Positions 1 to 11,600 of a DNA stretch of 64,000 nt are shown here, piece after piece (position 1 is the stretch's first letter; each line of letters starts with the position of its first letter). The DNA comes from Deltaproteobacteria bacterium (GTDB taxonomy: Bacteria; SAR324; NAC60-12), in contig NYXK01000122.1 of NCBI GenBank assembly GCA_002685535.1, positions 56,748 through 120,747 on the forward strand, read 5' to 3'. The notes beneath the pieces are model-generated. The model searched no databases. It saw only the letters and a program-made list of their open reading frames with translations, and was not told the origin of the DNA. The position numbers and the translations under genes were made by a program.

Positions 1-1500
1 ACACGCACGAAAAATACGGTACGATGAACCGAAATGCTGGTCCTTTCATAGTTCCCGTTAACAATGGCAAGGACCAATTGTATGCATCAACCCCTGGGAA
101 CTTCATATCAATGACCCGGAGTTCTACGATCAGGTATATACGAGTGGATCGAAGAAAAGTGACAAATGGCCAAACTTTTGTGGACAATTTGGAACGTCCG
201 AGTAAGCCTCTTTTTCATTTGACCGGCAGCGCTTTGAACTTACGTATACCAGCGCTGCACTCTCAACGGTTCCTCATAACCTGCATCGCCTTCGTCGAGC
301 TCCTATGAAGAAAATGTTCTCCAAGGCCAGCATAAATAAATTAGAACCCCTGGTCCATTCCACAATCGACGGCTTGATCGCTCGATTGCGTGACTTGCAA
401 GAGTCAAAAACCGTTGTCCCCATATTGCTAGCCTGGACCTGTGTCACTATGGACATCATCTCCGACTACGCATTTAGAAAAAGCTACAATTACGTTCAAA
501 CTTGAACTTTATCTCAGACTAATGTCCACGCCGCAATGGAAGGTGTTTCCAAATCAGGCTTTATTGTCAAGCAAGTTCCTTGGATCATGCACCTGATGAG
601 AAATGTCCCACTCTCGTTGACGAAGGTTTTGTTTCCCAGAATCGTGGATCTACTCATTTTCCAGTACGTAAACTTATTCGATGATCGAAAGAAGCCTGGG
701 TTCTGACATGTGCTAGGACATTCAAACCAGGTGCGAGAGGGCCATAAACGACCAGAAGATGGAGAAGGAAACGTGTCGGAGAACAATCTTCCATGAAGTA
801 CTCTCGAGCGATATGCCTCCCGTAGAGAAAAGATGCGATCGAATCATGCAGGAAGACATTGTGCTGATCGCAGTAGGTACTGAGACGACAGCTTGGGCGC
901 TTTCTGCCATCACGTACTATGTTCTCGCGGATCCCGAAATTAATGGCAAGCTTAAAGCAGAGTTGATGGAAATAAAAAGCAAACGTAAGGGCGCTCCAAG
1001 CTTGAATCAACTCGAACAGCTCCCATACCTGAGTGCAGTGATATCTGAGGGACTCGGATTGAGTTTTGGAGTGACAGCACACCTGCAACGAGTGTCCCCG
1101 GACCACGACTTGATATATGGAGATTGGATAATCCCAGCGGGGATAAGTATGAAGCACTTATCGGAGGACTTCCCATTGACGTTCTTAGACACCATTCAGT
1201 ATGTCATCCCTCCTCCTGCACCTTAACACGAAACCCTTTCCGGAGCCCAATAGATTCAGACCCGAACGCTGGATAGGGAACCCACACTTGTCCAGGACCC
1301 TCGTCAGCTTTAGCAAAGGATCTAGGCAATGTTTGGGTATTAATCTGGCATACGCGGAGTTATATCTATCCGTGTACAAAGTGTGGATGAAGTTTCCGGA
1401 TATGAAAGTTGTTGACACGACGAATAACGATGTGGAGGTTGTTGCTGACTGTTTCATCCCTGTTGCTAGTGGGCGGGGGGTGAAGGTTATGATGGGATGA
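1..1500 (+). pseudogene. Cytochrome P450, decayed, 5' end cut by window edge
   Basis: P450 remnant whose N-terminus lies before the window. Exons can be placed at <1-18, 72-201, 253-667, 717-about 1140 and 1189-1500, with GT-AG introns at 19-71, 202-252 and 668-716. Visible P450 marks are the I-helix stretch AVGTETTAW and the heme-binding loop FSKGSRQCLGINLA with its Cys. Three lesions argue against function. There is an in-frame TGA at 503-505, which no intron of usable length can remove. The ExxR motif reads EGLG, so the Arg is lost. The last intron has no GT donor: the expected site after the codons for PAG reads ATAAGT, while its acceptor at 1187-1188 is intact. Introns and wording match the intact P450 at 55.7-57.5 kb, which shows where the splice sites should be. 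A sequencing error could explain one lesion but hardly all three. Confidence 0.82.
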
Positions 1501-2506
1501 ACTCAGTCTTACAGAGAGCTAATTGTATCTCGAGATTCATGTTTAGTCATGGAATTACAAAGTACTGGCAACTCATGATTTTATGAATTTGTCTGAAATG
1601 TCGAAAAGTAAATGCGGTATGGTACAAAACACAGAGAAAGGGTATCCTTGTTACGATGAGTGCAATAACTCACTGATAGTCAGAGATTAAATGCTAAGAT
1701 ACCTTCGATCTTGGTAACCAAGAACATGATGCAATCAATGGTATCAGTGATCCGAGGAAAACTAGCTCCGTGGTCTCCATATCCAGTAAACAAGTTTTGA
1801 GTCCCTCAAATATCCAACTCCGCCAACTTGATCACAGCAAGCAGTGAATACAAGCTCTGATTCCCCCCTGATACTTTGAGCCGTCCACCAAGCCGCCAAT
1901 AATACATCAAGCATCACAAGCATTCAGGGACCTTCTTATATTGCGGGGTACAGAAAGTCCACATGAATTCCACATTCCCCCGGACTTCAATATACCCCAG
2001 ACATCTGACGTGTTCTGTCGATCCTCAGACTTCAGCATCCAATTCGTGGACCTCTTTTCTCCAGAGGTTAATATACATGTCTTGGCGTGGGAAGGTGCAG
2101 ATCGTGAAGCTTAACCTTATTTCCCGGCACATCTTGCATGAACTAGCGCCGATGCCGTGATGCGTGATCAATATTTATTGACTTCAGATGGATACTCTAG
2201 AGTTGGTCTTACGAAATGAAATGAGGAGGCAGATGAGGGGATTTCTTAGATGAGAGGATTGAAGGGTGGGAAACGGTGAATTGTACAACCTGAGCGCCAT
2301 GGAGACGGAGAAATTGAATTTCGGACTGGAATCTTCCTTCTAATGAGTGTGGTTTGGTACAGGCGTCGTCTAACAGTGGATCGTGAATTCTTGAGGGTAT
2401 ATTTGAATATATAAGAGAGGAGGTTACATCGTCCGAACTGTTCTTCTCATGCTCAACCAAGCATTCTAGACAGCTTTATTAATAAATTGACACTCTCTAC
2501 AGCAAG
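1501..2506. other. Intergenic region, pectate lyase promoter side
   Basis: No credible gene seen. It holds the likely upstream region of the pectate lyase, including a GCGGGG hexamer at 1943-1948 that fits the CreA/Cre1 consensus SYGGRG, and a TATA-like box close to the gene. The short reading frames here have no recognisable motifs. Confidence 0.6.
2408..2415 (+). promoter_or_regulatory. TATA box of pectate lyase
   Basis: TATATAAG lies 92 bp before the pectate lyase start codon. The position and sequence fit a TATA box of a strongly inducible secreted-enzyme gene. This is inferred from sequence only. Confidence 0.5.
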
Positions 2507-3779
2507 ATGAAGTTTTCTCTCATCGCACTTGGTCTCCTGACCGCGGCAACCAATGCTCTTCCAACTGCAACCTCAAATGAAGATGTAGCCGCGTGTGTCA
2601 ACATCGCCAAGCGCGCATCTATCACTGATGCAGCCAACGGCTATGCCAGGTAAGCAGAAATCCCGCTATCGCTCCACGGCTTTCATCACGTCCATTAAGG
2701 CTGACGCAATACATAGCCTCAATGGTGGCACTACCGGTGGCAAAGGAGGAACTACAACCACAGTGTCCACCTACGCCCAATTTACGGCCGCAGTTTCTAG
2801 TGACACCGCCAAGATCGTTGTTGTCTCCGGAACGATCACCCAGACTGCTGATCAAGTGAAGGTTGGAAGCAACACCAGCATCATTGGGAAGAATTCTGGC
2901 GCCAAGCTTGTTGGCTTTGGCTTGTAAGTTATTACCCTGGAAGCCTGCGCAAGCACTCGCTGATGGTCTCGAAAGGATTGTCAAGAGCAAGAAGAATGTC
3001 ATCATCAGGAACTTGACGATCCAGAAGGTTCTTGCTGACAATGGAGATGCTATCGGTGTCCGTGAGTGATATGACAGTAGACCTGGGAGCCGAACAAGGC
3101 TAACTATGACTAGAACTCTCGACCAACGTCTGGATTGATCATTGTGATCTCTCCTCTGACCGCGACCATGACAAGGACTACTATGATGGATTGATCGATG
3201 TAAACCACCACCTACTATCATCAATACCTGAGAATTGCACTATCTAACTCGTGATAAAGTTCACCCACGCCGCTGACTACGTGACGGTCTCCAACTCGTA
3301 CATCCATGACCACTGGAAGGCGTCCTTGGTTGGACATTCCGACTCCAACAGCGCCGAAGATACCGGCCACTTGCGCGTTACTTACAACAACAAGTAAGTA
3401 TCTCTATCCAGCTAGTCCCACTCGTCAACAGACTAACAATCGTAGCTACTGGTCCAACATCAACTCCCGCACTCCATCCATCCGCTTCGGCACAGGCCAC
3501 GTCTACAACTCATACTTCCTCAACGTCGCTGACGGCATCAACACCCGTGATGGTGCTCAAGTTCTCGTCCAATCCAATGTCTGGGCCGGTACTCTTTCCA
3601 AGCCTCTGTACAGCACTGACGACGGATATGCCGTTGCCAGTGACAATGATTTTGGAGGCAAAAGCAACGCTGCTCTTGCTGGTACTTTGACTAGTGTACC
3701 GTATAGCTACTCCCTTCTTGGAAGTGGTAGTGTTAAGGCAGCTGTTGTTGGATCTGCTGGTGCGACTTTGTCTTTCTAG
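2507..3779 (+). CDS. Secreted pectate lyase, PL1 family
   Basis: Predicted to cleave polygalacturonate in plant cell walls by beta-elimination, outside the cell, with calcium. Six exons: 2507-2649, 2717-2923, 2976-3061, 3114-3199, 3260-3393 and 3446-3779. All introns are GT-AG, 52-67 bp, and the phases join to a 329-residue protein. The N-terminus [18 protein letters not shown] is a signal peptide. PL1 marks in order are the [13 protein letters not shown] stretch, [17 protein letters not shown], the WIDHCDLSS strand carrying metal-site acidic residues, and the active-site segment [18 protein letters not shown] with its conserved Arg. Length is normal for fungal PL1. Nothing looks broken. A TATA box and a CreA-like site lie upstream, consistent with carbon-source control. 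Confidence 0.95.
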
Positions 3780-4139
3780 GTGATTGAAACGATAGGGGAC
3801 CACACTGTGGAAAGCTCTGGGTCGGGGCAGAGTATACTATCGAGCTGAAAGGAAGAAAGTGATGATGGAGCTTGGGACGAAGAGATCTATTTGGTGGGTG
3901 CGAAAGCTTGGAAAAACCGGTGCTTGCATCGCGACACTCCTTTTTGGGGAACTGATATGAATTAATGAGCGAGTTCGTGAACGTAGTTGTGTAGTGTTGC
4001 AAATATGGAAAGCCCCTATGCCGTTATTGATATATGATAACCAGACAAATCGACCATCTCAACTGTGAAACTTCGAGCCGCCAATTTGATTCTCCTCCAC
4101 ATCTACTCAGCCTCGATAGTTCGCCACGAAAGACCTTTC
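3780..4139. other. Intergenic, convergent 3' ends
   Basis: Terminator-side sequence between the pectate lyase and the oppositely oriented 2EXR gene. I see no gene. Confidence 0.6.
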
Positions 4140-5225
4140 CTAAAAATAATCCTTCCAAGCCACCCCTCGGATAACCTTGAACGATGGAATACCCCAGGGC
4201 CAGACTGGAGGATTCGCGTACCTGTCGCTCCGGACCAATCGAGCTTTCAGAAAGTCTTCGATGGCCCGTTCATTGCCCTTAAACAAAGGACTTGGTGTGC
4301 CAGTCTGAGAATGCGGGCGATATCTTTCATGGCTATCGTAATGAAACTCGTCATCCACCCATATATGCTTCAGGTTGCGGTATCCCGAAAATCTCTGCCA
4401 TTCGGAAATTTCACCCTTGGTCACCCACTGCCCACATGCTCTCAATGTTTCCAGAACACTGATAAGATTGCCTCGAAGGGCTAAGTTCTTGATTAGAGCC
4501 GCATCTTCGGGATCAAATTCCATCAACAGACGAAGGAAATCATAGAGCTCAGCTCTGGGTTGCGGCAACTCATGTTGACGTATTGTGTTAAACATGATGG
4601 TATCACGCTCGAAGTCGACCCATATGCCCTTTCTTTCGGATTTTATCCCTTTCATCTTCAAGCAGACTGGTTTGAACGCAAGAACATATCCCTTCCTGAT
4701 GGCAACCTGTCGACTTTCTCTACAGACATTCAGAGCTGCTGGCGGCTCAGGACTCTCGTTATTTAAATCTTTCAGATCCCATTCACCAGGCGTACTATCC
4801 GGTTGTGAATTCTTCTTCATCTCCAGTGACGCAATGGTCTCCTTCGCATACAATGCGAAAGCTTCCGCTGGTGTAGTGCCTTGGGAATATACTGAGTAGT
4901 TGAAGAGTATTGAGGCTGTTCGAGATGCATGATCCGAGAGTAGTGAGTCCTGATGTTCTAGGAATTCCGCATCGTCAGTGCTTGGCGGGTACACCTCAGA
5001 GGGATGTAAAAAAATCAAGCGTGGTGGAAGTGTGTATAGCCATATTTGTTCGCGCAGCTCGAAAGGTAGGGATGAGAATGATGTCGATTCGAATTTCGAA
5101 GTCTGGGCAGATGCAGTCATATAATCTGTCCAGGCTTTTTGAGTTGGGCAGAAGGAATGCTGCTCTGGAGGCTCAGTATCACGGCGTTTGCTGGCAGCAT
5201 TGCTTTGTGACAGTGCGGCGGGCAT
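4140..5225 (-). CDS. 2EXR domain protein
   Basis: Single-exon gene for 361 residues. The 2EXR domain, a fungal family of unknown function, starts near residue 48: FSSLPFELREQIWLYTLPPR, followed by PPAALNVCRESRQVAIRKGY and WVDFERDTIMFNT. These three blocks match the usual order (ELRxxIW, then NVCRESR, then a D/E-R-DT strand). The C-terminal half is family-typical and has no membrane segment or signal peptide, so the protein is probably intracellular. The first ATG at 5225 is used; the roughly 45 residues before the domain look disordered. Its biochemical role is unknown. A dead paralogue-like 2EXR gene lies at 37-38.3 kb. Confidence 0.85.
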   Translation of the reverse strand: MPAALSQSNAASKRRDTEPPEQHSFCPTQKAWTDYMTASAQTSKFESTSFSSLPFELREQIWLYTLPPRLIFLHPSEVYPPSTDDAEFLEHQDSLLSDHASRTASILFNYSVYSQGTTPAEAFALYAKETIASLEMKKNSQPDSTPGEWDLKDLNNESPEPPAALNVCRESRQVAIRKGYVLAFKPVCLKMKGIKSERKGIWVDFERDTIMFNTIRQHELPQPRAELYDFLRLLMEFDPEDAALIKNLALRGNLISVLETLRACGQWVTKGEISEWQRFSGYRNLKHIWVDDEFHYDSHERYRPHSQTGTPSPLFKGNERAIEDFLKARLVRSDRYANPPVWPWGIPSFKVIRGVAWKDYF

Positions 5226-5888
5226 TGTGCATGATATTCTTCTCTGACCATGGCATTTGGACGCTCGCCGTCATCGTGTGCTTTTTAATAAAAGTGGGTG
5301 CGGCGTCGAGTCAGCATGCTGCATGGATGTTGTTTCGTTAGTGAGGCTGTCAGCCTTGCTAGATTGTCACTTACCTTCATTATCGGAGCTCACGTGGTAT
5401 TTGCATCGTTCTACTGATAGTCGGTCGATGTGGGGTCAACCTCTACTCTGGATGATAATGGTCCAGGAAGTCTGAGAAATGGATGTGAGCAGTCGGTCTG
5501 ATGCAATTTCTAGAATCGAAGAAAGATTGTTAATCTGGATATCACGTGCCAGCAGCCGAATGTTTGTTTTGTTTCGCTCACCATCAATGAACCAGCTGAG
5601 AGCACATAGCGAATCCACCGGAGTATCGCAACTCACGTTCTACTAGCTGTTTTTCTACGTACCATGTTAGCAACTGCCTTCAAACCCGATTGAAGTTGTT
5701 GTGGTCGTTCCTGCCTTAGTATCAGAGGCGAACGCATGAAACCTCAATGTCACTGATTGTTTTGTTCGACTTCACTTTGCAGTTCCAAGCATTCATTCAT
5801 TCTATAGCGACTTTGGATAGCGTCATTGGTGCCTTAATATTGTTAGACCTACCATCTCGAATACAAAAGCCCTTTTCCTCCTGCCATC
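5226..5888. other. Divergent promoter region
   Basis: About 660 bp between two divergently transcribed genes, presumably holding both promoters. No gene or repeat is recognised. Confidence 0.5.
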
Positions 5889-6697
5889 ATGAATCGACCA
5901 GCTCAAGCTCTCTACACTCCTCCACCGCAGAGATCAGCTTACCAGGAAGCCATGGAAGAAGACGACTTCAACGCGAGCTTGGAAGATAGCACTATGGACG
6001 ATACTCCTCAGTCCTCTCAATCCGTCGACCAGGAAAAGACTCCAGCCGCAGATGCCAACAACGATGTCGTCGCCCAGCTCGCTGCCTACGATATCACCAT
6101 GATCGATCTCGCAGCCTTACAAGTTGAGTATGGAGAGACCTTCGCTGACGAGGACGTCCCAGCAGCCGAAGCCTTCGCCCAGCGCAAAGCCCTGAAGCAC
6201 GAGATGGGAATTGAATATCACCGCATGGTCACTACCGCCGTCAACACCTTCCACGCCCGTACTCGATGCCCGACCTGCAAACAGACTCCTATCACCATCG
6301 ACTACTTCGCCATGAACCACAGTCTACCGAAGGCAGCATGGGTCCAATGGAAAGAGCTGTGCAAGAAGATGGGGGAGCAGAAACCGGAGATCTTGGATGA
6401 GAAGGAGTGGATTGAGTACCTGGGAGAGATGAAGGTGAGTTCGTGGCAGACCACACGCTGGGAATCTTGAAGGAGCCAACACTGATTCTCTGGGTGACAT
6501 AGACAATCGAGATGTGGTACTGGGAGGACAACACTGCTAGTGTCGAATGCGGACGAATTAGCTGGAACGGCACCTTTGCACCACATCCAGTCGCAAGTCC
6601 TGAGGAGGATGGAGGTTTGATCACTGTTAAGACCCCACCAGTTCATCCGCAACGATCATATAGCAAGGCCGTTGCTCCAAACGGAAAGCCTATCTGA
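5889..6697 (+). CDS. Unrecognised acidic protein with a CxxC pair
   Basis: Two exons, 5889-6434 and 6503-6697, joined by a GT-AG intron of 68 bp in phase 0, give 246 residues. I do not recognise the family. The first 60 residues are acidic and Ser/Gln-rich, probably disordered. A folded part follows with a possible metal-binding pair CPTCKQTP near residue 125, then a Trp-rich stretch (AAWVQWKELCKKMGE) and, after the intron, EMWYWEDNTASVECGRISW. The two-exon structure with clean splice sites and an uninterrupted frame supports a real gene. No signal peptide or membrane segment is visible, so an intracellular role is likely. Confidence 0.7.
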
Positions 6698-7383
6698 GCA
6701 CTTGGCTACCTGGCTTGGGTCATCTAGCAATATCGAAGCAAGCATAGCAAGGACTGTTGGGATATCGATCTGCAATTCTAGAGGGTATGTATTTGGTTCA
6801 TTCCTGCTGGGTTTAGACGGGAAAATGGCGAGCTAGAGCGGAATCGTTAGCTTTTGTGAATAAATGTTTTACGACAAATCTTTGGGGTGCTACATCATCG
6901 TCTGTTGACCTCCATTTACTTCTCCGTATCTAGCAGTGTCTTTCTTTCCAAACCTTTCCCGAATATCATGCGTCGCCATGTCTGAAATCATACGTAAAGT
7001 TATGACTAGGTGCGAGAACATATAGATGGATATTCATCTAGAAGGAACCGAAGTTCTGACGATTCTTCGAGCCTAAGAATACTGCTTGGCACGTCTGGAT
7101 CCAGTGGTTACTATCCCATACTGACATCGAGTGTGATGATGAATATCCATAATGATGCTCAAAGATATGATTATGAACATTGTGTACGTCCATTACTCGA
7201 AGCCTCAAGCGAACCCATTGTTGACATTGGCTTTGCTGACTCAGTAGCTTAGGGATGCGGGCGCTAAGCCGGTCAGTGTTTGAACCCCTGAAATTACCCC
7301 GCCATCTCCAAACATCGAGCTTCGAACTTCAACAAGACCAGAACCTTCATCAACTCCCCTCCCACTATCTCGAGATCTTCATA
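6698..7383. other. Intergenic region
   Basis: Region between the CxxC protein and the gelsolin-like gene. The frame of the next gene is open further upstream (to about 7255), but that part lacks an obvious domain and the ATG at 7384 fits the family N-terminus better. Nothing else seen. Confidence 0.5.
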
Positions 7384-8571
7384 ATGCCACCAAACCAAGG
7401 GCTTACCCACTTGAAAGAATACGACATCAAAGACAGTAACGTCGAATTGATCGGCACCGAAATCGACCACCGCGTAAAGTACAACTCAGCCCTCACAGAA
7501 CCAGCCTGGAACGATGGCTGTGTAGGCCGTCTCGCAGGGCTCTACATATGGCGGATCGAAGACTTCGAAGTCATACCCTGGCCTGAGAACAAGACCGGAC
7601 AATTCCACGAAGGAGATAGCTACATTGTGCTGCATTCATACAAGGTCGGGGAGAAAGAGGGGCAGGAGAAGCTGGTCCACGAGATATTCTTCTGGTTGGG
7701 ACGGAAGACTTCACAGGATGAGGCTGGCACGGCGGCATACAAGACGGTAGAGTTGGATGAGTTCCTGAAAGGCAAAGCGACACAGCATAGAGAAGTGCAG
7801 ATGCAGCCTTCGGATGAGTTCATGGCACTGTTCCCGAAGCTGAGGATTCTGTCTGGAGGAGTGGCTTCGGGATTCACACATGTCGAAGACGAGGAGCCGG
7901 CAGAAATTACGACGCTCTTGCGAGTGTTTAAACTTCCTGCTGGACGGGCCGATTCGGTTATTGTTGTAGAGGTCGAGCCTACATGGAAGAGCTTGGACGA
8001 CGACGATGTGTTTGTGCTAGATAAAGGGGACAAGATCTGGGTCTGGCAGGGCAAGAAATGCAGTCCGATGGAGAAAGCAAAAGGTGCACAAGTTGTTCAT
8101 GACATGACGCTGGCGAAGCATGTCGATGTAGAAGTCCTTTCGCAGACTGACTCAAGATCTGGAATCTTTGTCAGTATGCTTGGAGGAGAGGGCGTATCGC
8201 AAACCGAATTTCGCGCCCCTAGACCAGTGTCTACGTCTGCGAAAGAGTCGAGCGATAGGTCCAAGAAACTATTCCGTCTCAGTGATGCGTCGGGTCAACT
8301 GTCATTTGATATTGTCAAGGATGGTCAGCCGCTGCAGATGAATGATTTTGATGGCAAGGATGTCTTCTTATTGGACATAGGGAGTGCCATCTGGGTATGG
8401 CGTGGACTTGGGGCAAGTAGAGGAGAGAAAGCTTCCTGGTTGAATGTGGCACAATCATATATTCGGCAATTACAAGAAAGATCTGGGACGTCCGATGCGA
8501 ATGCTACTCCACTGGGATCTGTGGTGGAGGGAAATGAGAGCCCAGCATTTCTGAAAGCGATTGAGGTCTGA
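7384..8571 (+). CDS. Gelsolin/severin-like actin-binding protein
   Basis: Single-exon gene for 395 residues from the ATG at 7384. It carries three gelsolin-type repeats. The first, around residues 50-165, includes GLYIWRIEDFEVIPWP, SYIVLHSY and IFFWLGRKTSQDEAGTAAYKT. The second has DDVFVLDKGDKIWVWQGKK near residue 220. The third, near residue 330, has DVFLLDIGSAIWVWRG. These D-x-FxLD/IWVW patterns are hallmarks of the family. Three-repeat members such as severin and fragmin bind, sever or cap actin filaments under calcium control, so a cytoplasmic role in actin dynamics is likely. It ends 108 bp from the convergent C2H2/RRM gene. Confidence 0.9.
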   Translation: MPPNQGLTHLKEYDIKDSNVELIGTEIDHRVKYNSALTEPAWNDGCVGRLAGLYIWRIEDFEVIPWPENKTGQFHEGDSYIVLHSYKVGEKEGQEKLVHEIFFWLGRKTSQDEAGTAAYKTVELDEFLKGKATQHREVQMQPSDEFMALFPKLRILSGGVASGFTHVEDEEPAEITTLLRVFKLPAGRADSVIVVEVEPTWKSLDDDDVFVLDKGDKIWVWQGKKCSPMEKAKGAQVVHDMTLAKHVDVEVLSQTDSRSGIFVSMLGGEGVSQTEFRAPRPVSTSAKESSDRSKKLFRLSDASGQLSFDIVKDGQPLQMNDFDGKDVFLLDIGSAIWVWRGLGASRGEKASWLNVAQSYIRQLQERSGTSDANATPLGSVVEGNESPAFLKAIEV

Positions 8572-8679
8572 AAAGGGGGCTCATATAATGCAATCCTCGC
8601 CTCTAATTGAATTTCCGAGCATCCGAATCGGCCCCATTATTGATCACTACCCTTATTCATAAGTCGGAAGCAGCCTTGA

Positions 8680-11600
8680 TTAGTTCCCCCGCATCTCTTG
8701 ACGCGCTTTCCACACTTGTCGAATGCTGCTCTCTTTTGTTGCAAAGTCCCGCAACGCTCTACCAGCCGGGCTTCGCTCGAAATGTTGCTTTTCTGTATCT
8801 TGTTCCCGACCACGTTTCGCGTCATCACCTGCCTCCTCATGCAAAGTCTCTACCTCAATCTGCGAATTTATAGCTGCCACAGGTGGTTCTGATCGAACAC
8901 CAAGTGGATTCCTCGAAAAGCCCAGTCCAATGCCACCATTAACGCTATTTCGAAGGGGCTTCCCCTGCAGCAAAAAGAGAGCTTTCATGGCGCAAACAGT
9001 ATCCTCAAATTGAACATAACACGTTGGACCGCTTGCCTTTGTCCGGAGCGACATGCGTCTGTAGCCTCGCTGTTCACCAAACAGTTCTTTCAACTCGTCT
9101 TCTGATACGTCGGGAGGCAAATTGCTGACCAAGAGTGTATCACATGGTTTGTAAGAAGCCGAAGGATCTGTGGGTTGTCTCGTCGGCGGCTCTGAGCTTG
9201 GGGTATCGTCTGGCCTAGCTGGTGCTTTGCCTTTGGATGACTCTGACTGACCGAGGTCTTCATCTTCCTTATGTATGCCGCTTGGAATTGAGTCGGAGGA
9301 TTCCGATGCGGCATCCTCAAACTCAAGAGGCTCAGGCTCGGTGATCTTGTAGGTGGCAAACTCCACAGTTCCTCCTCCAGTATCAGCAATGAACAGATTA
9401 TCTCCCACTCGATATTCCTTCGTCGCATCACGAGCATTTTTCCTCGGAGAGTTTGAATATTTCGGGGATTGCCCGTCCGCGCTATCCGCCATGCGAGAAC
9501 CCTCTATGTTTCTATCAGCTGCGACGTGATGACCTGCCAGCACAGATATTTTTCCCAAAATTGTTTCCACCTCCTTAGATCCAACGAGGCTTGAGTCAGT
9601 TTCCTCTTGCATCTCTGGTACACTATCTGTTCCGGACAGACTATCAAGAGCAATAATCAGATCAACAATGATACTATTTCCCTGCTTGATCAAGCTCTTT
9701 TCGCAGGCAATTCTGTCGTCCATCGTCGCTCCCATTGAGCTGCCGGAGTTACGCAAAGTGCTGTAAGCCGTGAGTAATCTTTGCTCTGCCTTTTGTAGCT
9801 CTTCTTCCGCATGGGCGTTCCATTCGACTGCCTTGTTCATTGCGACTTCGTTGCGTACAAAGCCTGGTGTTCTTACTTGTGTTGTCGCGTATCTAGTGCG
9901 CGCTTTTCGAACCTGGTTAGTGAAGTTCTTCAACCACTTTGAAAGTTGCGCTCTGATTCGAAGATGCCATGCCGCTATTTCATCTTCCTCCGTCGTATTT
10001 AGCCTTTGCGGTGCTTCAGATGTTTCTTGAGGATCGCGGAAGTTTCTCAATTCATGTGTGCGCTTCTGAATGTAGCGATCGAAATTCGGGTCCTCGGTAT
10101 TGAATTTAGCCGTTGAGACGTGATAATAACCTGAATGCCCGGAATCATAATCCGAGGGATCACGATCAAGGTTGTGCAGATTCCGGCGTTCGATATCCTC
10201 TTCGGACGGTTCGTCCCCGTTCGAACTCGCTACATCGTCCATTTCTCTTCGCTCCCGAGCTTCTCGTTCAGCGAAATGGTTTCCTTCGTTCTGGACAGAT
10301 TGATTCATTTGTTCCGCATTCGCCTCGACTTCAACTGCTGGTGCTTCTTTGGCCGATCGCGCTGATGCATTGACCGTCGGTGGGGCGTACGTTTGACGCT
10401 CTCCAATATTATTGCCGACGTCAGGCGACGTGATGGCTAGGTTTAGAACTCTTTGGCCTTCCAAGAAAAATTCACTCGACTCTCTGTCCGTTTCTTGAAG
10501 TCTTTGTTGATCAAATTCTCGTTCTCTCTCCTCGTAAGCCTCTACAATCTTCTTCCCATCCTTGACTTCAGTCTTGTGGACTCCGCTGAACCCCTCCGTT
10601 GCTTCACTGAACCCACCGTCCTCACCAATTTCGTGGATCTCAGAGAACTTATCGTCATACCCCAGATTTGTTTCGTTGTCCTCGGCTTTTCTCCTTATTC
10701 TTCTAGTACCGCTAGAAAGTCTGTCTCGATATTCAAGCAGCGCTGGATGAGCGTCCTCTTCTTCCATATCGCCACCGATACCGTGACTTGTAGGCCGTTT
10801 TTGCAGACTTCCAAGACTACTGCGCTTCCATCTCTTCTCCGCTCTTCTATTTGTTTCTAGCCAATTATCATAGTCATCGTCGGAAGACTCAACGCGTAAA
10901 TCCCCAAGGCTGTGCGGGACATTCCGATCTGCCTCGTTCTGTGGAATGAACTTTGCATTTTCAGGGTCCAGTTCGCCTATTATTCTACTTGTTGTCGACT
11001 GGCCGAAAGGCGAGGTAGTGTCTTCAGCGCTTAACACGTTGGGTACTTGCGCTCCCTGGGACGATGCTATCATGTTGTCTTGCTCTTGACGGTGCATCAT
11101 GAGCCTCTTCTTATTCTGCTGCTCTAAGAGCCTGAGCTGCGTTTCATAATCAAGCAATGCACGGTTATCGCTGCTACCGCGTGATGCGCCACCTGTACCC
11201 GACATCCTGTTCGGGTCCTGCGGACTGTACCCCAGAGTTGATGTGGTAATTGGAGATGACAGAGGTTCTGGAGCGGGAGTATTGCCGAGTCTCTCGTCTG
11301 CTTTCCTTACTATATCTACCCATTCCTGATGTCCCTCTTGGACTTGTCGCTCATAATAGTTCTTGACCTATAATTCAGTGTCAGCTCAATCTCGTTCCCC
11401 CAGGCGTTCCTTTCAGGCAAAACGTAGTGTTAGGACTTACCATGACATGGGTTTTAGATTCCATACAATCTGCTATTGCATGCCAGTCCGAGCCAAAGTC
11501 TTCTAGCATGATGGGAAAGCCCGTTTGATCGGGAATAGACCAGTAAGAGGAAGTGAGGTAGCCAAGTTCAACCTGAATCTTCGACTCGCAAAGCACGGAG

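Noticed and set aside
7255..7383. Upstream in-frame extension of the gelsolin-like protein
   Set aside because: Adds 43 residues without domain character; the ATG at 7384 fits the family start.
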